Source of the DNA: an uncultured Hyphomonas sp.
GTDB taxonomy: Bacteria; Pseudomonadota; Alphaproteobacteria; Caulobacterales; Hyphomonadaceae
Length of the DNA stretch: 64,000 nt
Reading direction: 5' to 3'
Assembly: GCF_963677035.1 (NCBI RefSeq)
Contig: NZ_OY781472.1
Location: 2,815,658-2,879,657 of the forward strand
Below the pieces are notes generated by a model that worked only from the letters and a program-made list of their open reading frames with translations, did not search any database and was not told the DNA's origin. Shown one piece after another: positions 43,034 to 50,967 of this stretch (the stretch's first letter is position 1; each line of letters starts with the position of its first letter). A program made the position numbers and the translations under genes.

Positions 43034-44404
43034 ATGCTTTCCATCCTCGATCTGTTCCGCGTCGGAATTGGCCCTTCCAGCTCGCACACGGTCGGCCCGA
43101 TCCGGATCGCGAACCGGTTCCTGGCGGCCCTGTCTGAGACGATTGGTGCGGTGGAGCGGATCGAAGTGGAGCTGCAGGGCTCCCTGGCGTTGACCGGGGC
43201 GGGGCACGCGACCCCCAAGGCGGTCATGCTGGGCCTGCTGGGCTTTGAGCCCGAGAGCCTGGACCCTGATGCGGCAGACCGGGACGTTGCGGCGCTCGAA
43301 GCCTCCTGCCAGCTGCGCTTGCCGGACGGGCGCAGCATCGCCTTCGACCCGGCGGCAGACATCGTTTTTGCCTATGACGTCCTTCCGGCGCTTCACCCGA
43401 ATGGCATGCGCCTGCGGGCTTTCGGCGCGGATGGGGCCGTCTTGTCCGATGAGACCTGGTATTCCACGGGCGGCGGCTTCATCGCGACGGAGCGCCAGCT
43501 GCAGCGCCCGGTGGAGGACGACATCCTGCCGGTCGGCCCCGCCGTGCCGCACCCGTTCGGGTCGGCGGCGGAATTGCTGGCCCTCTGTGCCGGACAGGAT
43601 CTCAGCATCGCGGAGATCATCCTCACCAATGAGGACGCGATGCGTGCGCGGGCGGAGACCGAAGCCGCGCTGGACCGGGTTGCGGACGTGATGCTTGCCT
43701 GCATTGAGCGGGGGCTCGTGCGGGAAGGCACATTGCCGGGCGGGCTGAATGTGCGCCGGCGCGCGCCGGACCTGTGGAAGAAGCTGCAGAACGATCCGCA
43801 ATCGAACGAGCGGGAGCAATTGTTCGACTGGCTCAATGTCTACGCCATGGCGGTGAACGAGGAGAACGCCAGCGGCGGGCAGGTGGTGACCGCACCGACC
43901 AATGGGGCCGCAGGCATCATTCCGGCGGTGATCCGTCACTATTGCGCTGATGCGGAAGACAAGACCGTGCGCCTGCGGCGCTTCATGCTGACCGCCGGGG
44001 GAATTGGCCTGCTCTACAAGCAGCGGGCGTCGATCTCCGGGGCGGAAATGGGCTGTCAGGGCGAAGTCGGCGTGGCCTGTTCCATGGCAGCGGCCGGGCT
44101 CGCCGCCGTCTGGGGCGCCAGTCCGCAGCAGGTGTGTAACGCCGCAGAGATCGCCATGGAGCACAATCTGGGCCTGACCTGCGATCCTGTCGGCGGCCTC
44201 GTCCAGATTCCCTGTATCGAGCGGAATGCCATCGGTGCAGTGAAAGCGGCGAATGCGGCGCGCCTTGCCCTGCACTCGGTCGATCAGGCCCGGGTGTCGC
44301 TGGACCAGGTGATCGAGACCATGCGCCAGACCGGCATGGACATGTCCTCCAAATACAAGGAAACATCGCAGGGCGGCCTTGCAGTGAACGTTATCGAATG
44401 TTGA
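43034..44404 (+). CDS. sdaA: L-serine dehydratase (L-serine ammonia-lyase), single-chain iron-sulfur type
   Basis: The enzyme deaminates L-serine to pyruvate using a [4Fe-4S] cluster instead of PLP. The 456-residue protein has the N-terminal domain [20 protein letters not shown] and the alpha domain with [19 protein letters not shown]. The conserved cysteines appear in [37 protein letters not shown] and QIPCIERNA. The C-terminal [20 protein letters not shown] is diagnostic. It follows the monooxygenase by 78 bases. The 5' leader pairs TTCACCGG with CCGGTGAA over about 60 bases but is not a recognised riboswitch. Confidence 0.97.
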   Translation: MLSILDLFRVGIGPSSSHTVGPIRIANRFLAALSETIGAVERIEVELQGSLALTGAGHATPKAVMLGLLGFEPESLDPDAADRDVAALEASCQLRLPDGRSIAFDPAADIVFAYDVLPALHPNGMRLRAFGADGAVLSDETWYSTGGGFIATERQLQRPVEDDILPVGPAVPHPFGSAAELLALCAGQDLSIAEIILTNEDAMRARAETEAALDRVADVMLACIERGLVREGTLPGGLNVRRRAPDLWKKLQNDPQSNEREQLFDWLNVYAMAVNEENASGGQVVTAPTNGAAGIIPAVIRHYCADAEDKTVRLRRFMLTAGGIGLLYKQRASISGAEMGCQGEVGVACSMAAAGLAAVWGASPQQVCNAAEIAMEHNLGLTCDPVGGLVQIPCIERNAIGAVKAANAARLALHSVDQARVSLDQVIETMRQTGMDMSSKYKETSQGGLAVNVIEC

Positions 44405-44451
44405 GCGTTCTGTCCTAGAGTAGATTTTATCGAGAGCTCCGGGAGTGGCGC

Positions 44452-45051
44452 ATGACCACGGTCAATAATCTGTCTTCACTGCTGCACAGCCTCGAGGAGA
44501 ATACCGAGGGCGACAAGGTGACGGTGCGGTCCATGCTGAATGCTGTGGGGCGGCGCTCTTATGGGCCGATCCTGCTCCTGCTCGGATTTCTGGCGCTCAG
44601 CCCTCTGGCGATCATTCCCGGCGCGACATGGCTTGTCGCGATCATCACGCTCCTGATTGCCGGACAGATCCTCGTCGGACGGCCATTCCCGTGGGTGCCG
44701 GCGCGTTTCCTGAATATCGAGTTCCCCCGTGAGGCCTTGTTGCAGGGCATCAAGATGGCGGATCCGCATGTCAGCCAGATCGACCGGTTTCTGAAGCCGC
44801 GGCTGACCTTCCTGACCACGCCGCTATTTGCGCCCTTCGTCGCGCTGATCTGTATTGCGGCGGCCATCGTGACGATTCCGCTGGGGCTGGTGCCCTTCGG
44901 GCCATTCCTTCCGGGGCTGACGGTCTTCCTGTTCGGCCTCGCCGTGACGGCGCGGGACGGCTTCGTTCTGATCATTGCTGCGTTGGGCCTGGCAGGGGCG
45001 TGCTGGCTGCTTTTCCGCCTCTGGTCACGGATAACCGGCGGATTCGCTTGA
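44452..45051 (+). CDS. ExoD-family membrane protein
   Basis: A 199-residue integral membrane protein. A short hydrophilic N terminus (TTVNNLSSLLHSLEENTEGD) leads to the signature VTVRSMLNAVGRRSYGPILL and several membrane segments (ILLLLGFLALSPLAIIPGAT, LVAIITLLIAGQILVG, FVALICIAAAIVTIPLGLVP and others). This is the ExoD pattern, named for exopolysaccharide synthesis in rhizobia, where the molecular role is still unclear. It is followed by the MpaB-type oxygenase after 69 bases. Confidence 0.9.
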   Translation: MTTVNNLSSLLHSLEENTEGDKVTVRSMLNAVGRRSYGPILLLLGFLALSPLAIIPGATWLVAIITLLIAGQILVGRPFPWVPARFLNIEFPREALLQGIKMADPHVSQIDRFLKPRLTFLTTPLFAPFVALICIAAAIVTIPLGLVPFGPFLPGLTVFLFGLAVTARDGFVLIIAALGLAGACWLLFRLWSRITGGFA

Positions 45052-45120
45052 CGCCGGGGACGCCCTTTTGGACTTCAGAACGCTGGGTTACGCTTGCGTT
45101 CACGTAAGGCGGAACGAGCC

Positions 45121-46035
45121 ATGTCGGAGATCAGATCATATCTTGGCTGGAAGGTGGATTATCTGACCCCTGCCGGCGAACCGGCCTTTGCCGGGCCGGA
45201 GTCCATGGCATGGCAGGTTTACAAAAACCCGGTGGCGCTTGCGATTGGCGGCGTGGCGGCCGTCCTTCTGGAATTTGCCGATGCCCGTATCCGCTCAGGC
45301 GTGTGGGACCATTCGGTTTTCAGGACAGACCCGATCGGACGCGCCAGACGCACGGGCGTTGCGGCCATGGTCGGGGTCTATGGCCCCCAGAGCGCTGCCC
45401 GCCGGGGCATTCAGGGCGTCACCAACATGCATGCACGCGTGCAGGGGCAGACACCCTCCGGCGAGTCCTACAAGGCAATGGATGTGGAATTGCTCGACTG
45501 GGTCAGCGCGACGGCCAGCTTCGGCTTTCTGACGGCCTATGACCGCTTCGTGAAGCCGGTCTCCGAGGCAGACAAAAAACGCTTCTTCGAGGACGGCGCG
45601 CCGGTCGCGCGGCTTTACGGCGTGCAGCACCCGATCCGTTCGCCGGACGATTTCGATGCCATGCTGCAGCGCCTCTTGCCGCGGTTCGAACCACACCCGA
45701 TCAATACCGAGTTTCTGGACATCATGTCTACCGGCCGCGCCGCACCGGGCGTGCCGAAAGGCCTCCAGAGTGCGCTGGTCCACGCCGCTGTCGCGATCCT
45801 TCCGCCCGCCGTCCGCGAGCGGCTGGAACTTGGCCGGGCATACGATCTGAACTGGAAGGGCGAAATGACGGTGAAGCTGATGGCCAGAACCGCCGAAAAC
45901 CTGCCAGACCCGTCCTCTCCTGCCGCGCATGCCAGCGAACGTCTCGGCCTGCCGCGGTCCTTCCTCTGGAAGGGAGACGCTGAACGCGCCCGCCTTCTTG
46001 AGGCGCGGGACATGGGAAAACTCCAGAACGCCTGA
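45121..46035 (+). CDS. Oxygenase of the MpaB/rubber-oxygenase (DUF2236) family
   Basis: A 304-residue protein. ATG 45121 is chosen over an upstream TTG (45094) because AAGGCGGA sits 8 bases before it. The body has the family phrases RTGVAAMVGVYGPQSAARRG, IQGVTNMHARVQGQTPSGES and AMDVELLDWVSATASFGFLT. The His in NMHARV and the surrounding helix are where DUF2236 proteins bind their b-type haem. Members include latex-clearing oxygenase and fungal MpaB; bacterial roles are mostly unknown. It sits between ExoD and a nitronate monooxygenase. Confidence 0.85.
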   Translation: MSEIRSYLGWKVDYLTPAGEPAFAGPESMAWQVYKNPVALAIGGVAAVLLEFADARIRSGVWDHSVFRTDPIGRARRTGVAAMVGVYGPQSAARRGIQGVTNMHARVQGQTPSGESYKAMDVELLDWVSATASFGFLTAYDRFVKPVSEADKKRFFEDGAPVARLYGVQHPIRSPDDFDAMLQRLLPRFEPHPINTEFLDIMSTGRAAPGVPKGLQSALVHAAVAILPPAVRERLELGRAYDLNWKGEMTVKLMARTAENLPDPSSPAAHASERLGLPRSFLWKGDAERARLLEARDMGKLQNA

Positions 46036-46071
46036 ATCATCAGAACGCTAACAAAAACACCTGGGAGATAA

Positions 46072-47052
<981 letters not shown>

Positions 47053-47417
47053 GCGGGGAGGGTCATAACGCTGACGAGCAGGTGCGTCCGGACCAGACCG
47101 GCCCGCCTGCTGTTATGACCCGTAACCGTCCGCGGCCTGGCGAATCGTTGCCGGGGTCACGCAGAACACAGCGCCGGTCTCCGTCGCTCTCGTGGGTTCG
47201 CTGCTCTTGCGATTCGGGCCGGCGGGAGACCCTTCTGATCTGCTGAAGGTCGATTCCCGGTTTGCGCTGCCCCTCAGGCCGGCCCCGGATGTGAAAGAGG
47301 GGGCCGGCGCTCTTGAGATGCGCGCGCCGTTATAGACGGTGTATACATGGTGTATTAACGGTCTTCTTCATGGTGCTGAAGCGCCGGAAAGTGTTGGATA
47401 AGGCTGTCGGGGGAAGG
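47053..47417. other. Gene-free region with two strong stem-loops
   Basis: No convincing gene on either strand. The first stem-loop pairs GGGTCATAAC (47060-47069) with GTTATGACCC (47112-47121), and inside it AGCAGG (47077-47082) pairs with CCTGCT (47106-47111). The right arm is thus a continuous 16-base strand, with a 7-base bulge on the left. The second pairs GCCGGCCCC (47278-47286) with GGGGCCGGC (47300-47308). Neither has a T-run. A palindrome TGTATACA lies at 47340-47347. I considered SRP, 6S, tmRNA and RNase P RNA and did not find their hallmarks. A 43-codon ORF from ATG 47115 is probably chance. Confidence 0.6.
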
Positions 47418-47493
47418 TGGCTCCGCGAGTAGGACTCGAACCTACGACCGGGCGATTAACAGTCGCCTGCTCTACCAACTGAGCTATCGCGGA
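47418..47493 (-). tRNA. tRNA-Asn (anticodon GTT)
   Basis: On the minus strand the cloverleaf starts TCCGCGATAGCTCAG, has anticodon loop CTGTTAA (GTT) and T-loop GGTTCGAGTCC, and ends TCGCGGAGCCA with encoded CCA. The 7-bp acceptor stem TCCGCGA/TCGCGGA pairs perfectly; the discriminator is G. Confidence 0.97.
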
Positions 47494-47813
47494 ACAGCCG
47501 GAGAGGGGCTATTACCAGACCGCTCCACCGGTTCAAGCCCTCTGATGCTGCGAACCACACAATTCTTTCAGATCGCAGCAGAAAAACGCACAAAAAAAAG
47601 GCGGGAGACGTGTCTCCCGCCGAGGCGTTGGGTGATGGTGGGTGTCTCCAAGAGAAGACAAGGTTAACAATCTGCTGAAATAGTTAACACGACCTAAACG
47701 GCTTTCCGGAAAATCGAATTTCTTCGTCAAGGTTCCGGATTTCTGCGGCAGGCGCAAAAATGCCTGCGGAAAAACCGCATGAATACAGGGATATTCATTG
47801 ATCTGGGAAGGTC
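47494..47813. other. Spacer between the two tRNA genes with hairpins on the minus strand
   Basis: No gene is seen. Both tRNAs read leftward, so this stretch is the trailer of tRNA-Cys. It contains the hairpin GCAGGC (47748-47753) / GCCTGC (47762-47767), two copies of GTTAAC (47663-47668 and 47693-47698), and the terminator at 47592-47621. A small RNA on the minus strand ending at that terminator is possible but not demonstrated. Confidence 0.55.
47592..47621 (-). terminator. Intrinsic terminator with perfect stem and T8 tract
   Basis: GGCGGGAGAC (47600-47609) pairs perfectly with GTCTCCCGCC (47612-47621) across a 2-base centre, and eight A on the plus strand (47592-47599) give a T8 tract on the minus strand. 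It would end transcription coming leftward from tRNA-Cys, about 190 bases away, or from a small RNA in between. Confidence 0.9.
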
Positions 47814-47887
47814 TGGAGGCCCCGGCCGGAATCGAACCGGCGTACACGGATTTGCAATCCGCTGCGTCACCACTCCGCCACAGGGCC
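47814..47887 (-). tRNA. tRNA-Cys (anticodon GCA)
   Basis: On the minus strand it starts GGCCCTGTGGCGGAGTGG, has anticodon loop ATTGCAAA (GCA) and T-arm CCGGTTCGATTCCGG, and ends CGGGGCCTCCA with encoded CCA. The acceptor stem has one G-T wobble pair; the discriminator is T. Confidence 0.97.
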
Positions 47888-48036
47888 ATGCCGGAAGCAG
47901 GCCTCCTAGCAACCTTCCGCGCGGCGTGCAATCTGCCGTTTTCATGCTTGTGCGCGTTTATCGCCGATTGCATGTCCGAAGCTGCATGCTAAAGGGCTCC
48001 CAAGAGGAACATACGCACCCCGAAAGGCGAGAGCCC

Positions 48037-48690
48037 ATGAACTTCGAAGCCGCCCGTGAAATCATGGTCGACAGCCAGGTCCGCCCGAATGACGTGTCGG
48101 ATCCTGAATTCGTCCATGCTTTCCTGAACACGCCCCGCGAAGCCTTCGTCCCGGCGACCCGTAAGCCGGTCGCATATTCCGAACTTGAGATCGAGACGTC
48201 GGAAGGCCGCGCTCTGTGGACGCCGCGCGACACGGCGAAACTGTTGAAGTCCGCCGGAATCCAGCCGACCGATATTGTCCTCGTGATCGGCGCAGGCGCG
48301 GGATACGAGACGGCCCTGATCAGCCATCTCTCTGAAACCGTGATCGCGCTGGAAGACAGCGCTGAGCTGGTGGACGCGATGTCGGAACGGTTTGCGTCCC
48401 TTGGGGTCGACCGGGCTGTCGCTGTTGAGGGCAAGCTGGAAGAGGGCCTGTCAGATCAGGGGCCGTTCGATGCGATCTATGTCTGCGGCATGGTCGAAAC
48501 CATTCCTCAGGCCTGGAAAGACCAGCTGGCCGAAGGCGGCCGCCTGGCCCTCGTGCATCTGGAAGAGGACGGCGTTGGGCGCGGCCGCGTCTACACAAAG
48601 GCAGGCGACACGGTATCATCGCGCTACGCTTTTGATGCTTTCCCGCCCAAATTTGCACAGTTCGACCGCAAAAAGGCGTTTGTGTTCTGA
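48037..48690 (+). CDS. Protein-L-isoaspartate O-methyltransferase-like protein
   Basis: A 217-residue class I SAM-dependent methyltransferase of the PCMT family. ATG 48037 follows GAAAGGCGAGAGCCC; a longer in-frame reading would run through the tRNA-Cys gene and is rejected. It has the N-terminal AREIMVDSQVRPNDVSDPEF phrase typical of the alphaproteobacterial Pcm-like group, the SAM site IVLVIGAGAGYETALISHLS and a motif II region FDAIYVCGMVETIPQAWKDQL. Classical Pcm repairs isoaspartyl residues, but this shorter group may have another substrate. It precedes tolC by 117 bases. Confidence 0.87.
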   Translation: MNFEAAREIMVDSQVRPNDVSDPEFVHAFLNTPREAFVPATRKPVAYSELEIETSEGRALWTPRDTAKLLKSAGIQPTDIVLVIGAGAGYETALISHLSETVIALEDSAELVDAMSERFASLGVDRAVAVEGKLEEGLSDQGPFDAIYVCGMVETIPQAWKDQLAEGGRLALVHLEEDGVGRGRVYTKAGDTVSSRYAFDAFPPKFAQFDRKKAFVF

Positions 48691-48807
48691 TTTTCGGGGC
48701 GCAACTGCGCTAACGTTAACTCCCCGGAAAAGTGAACACTGTTCTCTGTCGCCGATAGGCCTGTATAAGGTCGTGTAATTGTAATTACGGCATCTGAGGA
48801 GCCCCCC

Positions 48808-50085
48808 ATGACCCTGAAGTTTCGTATCCTTGCGGGTAGCGCGCTGGCCGGCCTGCTGGTGACCGGCAATGTGTCGGCCGAGACATTGGAGGATGCGGTT
48901 GCTTCGGCGGTCCTGTCGAATCCACAGCTGGAATCGCAACGCGTCGAGTCGGAGATCGCGCGCGAGTCGCTCAAGCAGGCCCGCGCTGGCGGCCGCACGA
49001 CTGTGTCGGTCGGTGGTTCGGCTGGTTACCAGTACACAGACACCAATTCGCCGTTCAGCGTCAGCAATGGCGATTCCGGCGCATTCTCCACACAGGTTCA
49101 GGCGACCAAGCCGATCTATACGGGCGGACGCATTTCTGCTGGCATCCGGCAGGCAAAGGCCGGGATCAGCGCAGCCGATGCGCAGTATGATGCCGCGCAA
49201 CAGGACCTGATTCTGGACGTCATCACTGCCTATATGGATGTGCGCCGCGATCGCGAGACGGTCTCCATTCGCCAGAACAATGTCGACGTCTCGACCGAAC
49301 AGGTCCGCGCCGCAGAAGACCGGTTCGAAGTCGGCGTTGTGACCCGGACCGATGTCTCGCTGGCCCGCGCCAACTTTGAGGGTGCCCGGGCATCTCTGGC
49401 CGGGGCCGAGTCTGCGCTTCAGACCAGCCTTGCAAATTATTCCTTCCTCACCGGGCTGGTCCCGGGCGATCTGGCACCGCCTCCGCCGGTGCCGCCGCTG
49501 CCGAAATCCCTGGAAGAGGCGACTCAGCTGGGGCTTGAGGCCAATCCCGACATGATCGCTGCGCGCCATTCCGAACGCGCGGCGATGGAAGCGATCGAGG
49601 CGGCCAGGGCGCAGGGGCGTCCCAGCGTCAATCTCGTTGGAACGGCACAAACCCAGTATTCGAGATACGAAACACGCAATGTGCAGCAATCGTCTGTTTC
49701 CGGTGTCTTGCAGGGCTCGATCCCGATCATGACTGGCGGACTGGTGAAGAGCCAGACCAAGGCTGCCCGCCTGCGCCGTGACCAGGCCCGCCGCCAGATC
49801 GACGCGCTGGACCGTTCCATTCGGGCGCAGGTCGCCTCTGCCTGGTACGGGTATGACGCGACGCTGCGGGCGATCGAAGCGTCCAAACGTCAGGTCGATG
49901 CAGCAGAAATCGCGTATGATGGCGCCAAGGAAGAACTGGCCGTCGGTGTCCGCACGACGCTGGATGTCCTGAACCAGGAACAGCAATTGTTCGAAGCCCG
50001 GCTGGCGCTGGTGCAGGCGGAACGGGATGCTTATGTGGCGGCACACCAGCTGCTGCGCGCGACTGGCCAGCTGGCGCAACCATAG
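48808..50085 (+). CDS. tolC: TolC-family outer-membrane channel protein
   Basis: A 425-residue outer-membrane factor, the exit duct for type I secretion and tripartite drug efflux. A signal peptide ends at VSAETLEDAV (NVSA-E). Two internally repeated alpha-helical/beta halves follow, with the family phrases SNPQLESQRVESEIARESLK, ATKPIYTGGRISAGIRQAKA, RTDVSLARANFEGARASLAG and VGVRTTLDVLNQEQQLFEAR. Length and repeats are normal. In related alphaproteobacteria a pcm-like gene lies just before tolC, as here. popZ and valS follow on the same strand. Confidence 0.95.
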   Translation: MTLKFRILAGSALAGLLVTGNVSAETLEDAVASAVLSNPQLESQRVESEIARESLKQARAGGRTTVSVGGSAGYQYTDTNSPFSVSNGDSGAFSTQVQATKPIYTGGRISAGIRQAKAGISAADAQYDAAQQDLILDVITAYMDVRRDRETVSIRQNNVDVSTEQVRAAEDRFEVGVVTRTDVSLARANFEGARASLAGAESALQTSLANYSFLTGLVPGDLAPPPPVPPLPKSLEEATQLGLEANPDMIAARHSERAAMEAIEAARAQGRPSVNLVGTAQTQYSRYETRNVQQSSVSGVLQGSIPIMTGGLVKSQTKAARLRRDQARRQIDALDRSIRAQVASAWYGYDATLRAIEASKRQVDAAEIAYDGAKEELAVGVRTTLDVLNQEQQLFEARLALVQAERDAYVAAHQLLRATGQLAQP

Positions 50086-50189
50086 CTACCGGTCCCGAAA
50101 GAGGTTAACGCTGTCAGGTCTTTGTTAACCCAATCGGCTTAGCGATCGTAAACAGAATCGACGATGCGAATGCATATCAGGGGGCTCTG

Positions 50190-50885
50190 ATGGCCAACGA
50201 AGCACATAAGGAACCGACGATGGAGGAAATCCTCGCGTCGATCCGCAAGATCATCTCTGACGACGCAGCGACGCCTGCGTCTACGGCCAAACCTGAGCCT
50301 GAGATCACCAATGACGAGGAAGACGATGTCGACCTCGAAGAAGTGATGTTCGACGAAGACATCCGTGAGGAATCTGACGAGGACATGGCTGGGCCGGAAG
50401 ACAGCGCCGAGCTGGAGATGGAAGCGTTTGAAATCCAGGATTTCGCCAGGGAAGCACCGCCCGCAGCGGCGCCGGAACCGGCCGAAAGCTTCGAATCCCT
50501 TCTCAGCGCGTCGCGGTCTGCCGAATATGAACCTGAGCCGGAACCCGAACCGATGCCTGAGCCGATTCCGGAGCCAGTGGCCGCCGCTCCGGCGCCTGCC
50601 GCGTCCGAACCGGCCCCTGCACCTGCGCCTGTGGAGAGAACAATGTCTGCATCGCCCGCCTACGATAATGCCTCGCTGACCGATGATTCGACCGCGAACG
50701 CCGCTGCCGGAGCCCTCGGCAAGCTGATCTCGAAAATGGATCTTGGCGGCAACAACACGCTCGAAGCGCTCGTTCGCGAGATGCTGCGTCCGATGATCAA
50801 GGAGTGGCTGGATGCCAACCTGCCATCGATCGTCGAAGAGAAAGTCGAGGCAGAAGTAGAGCGCATCTCCCGCATGGCGCGCTAG
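50190..50885 (+). CDS. popZ: Polar organising protein PopZ (DUF2497 family)
   Basis: A 231-residue protein with the three-part layout of PopZ. The N-terminal helix EPTMEEILASIRKIISDD binds partner proteins. The middle (about 30-150) is a Pro- and Glu-rich disordered spacer with repeated PEP and APAP steps. The helical C-terminal oligomerisation region is ALGKLISKMDLGGNNTLEAL, VREMLRPMIKEWLDANLPSI and VEEKVEAEVERISRMA. PopZ forms a polar microdomain that anchors ParB-parS and recruits cell-cycle kinases in Caulobacter. Location directly before valS matches that lineage. CAGGGGG lies upstream of ATG 50190. Confidence 0.93.
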   Translation: MANEAHKEPTMEEILASIRKIISDDAATPASTAKPEPEITNDEEDDVDLEEVMFDEDIREESDEDMAGPEDSAELEMEAFEIQDFAREAPPAAAPEPAESFESLLSASRSAEYEPEPEPEPMPEPIPEPVAAAPAPAASEPAPAPAPVERTMSASPAYDNASLTDDSTANAAAGALGKLISKMDLGGNNTLEALVREMLRPMIKEWLDANLPSIVEEKVEAEVERISRMAR

Positions 50886-50914
50886 CCTCTCCCGCCAAAT
50901 TGTTTATAGGGAAG

Positions 50915-50945
50915 GGCGCGCCGTCACCGGCGCGCCTTTTCTTTT
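50915..50945 (+). terminator. Intrinsic terminator between popZ and valS
   Basis: A perfect stem GGCGCGCCG (50915-50923) / CGGCGCGCC (50928-50936) with loop TCAC is followed by TTTTCTTTTT. It begins 30 bases after the popZ stop and 23 bases before the valS start, so valS needs its own promoter or read-through. Confidence 0.9.
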
Positions 50946-50967
50946 TATCTGGACTACGCCCGAAACG

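Noticed and set aside
47115..47246. Short ORF of 43 codons in the structured gap
   Set aside because: Starts inside the right arm of the hairpin, has Arg/Ser-rich wording with no motif, and no ribosome site.
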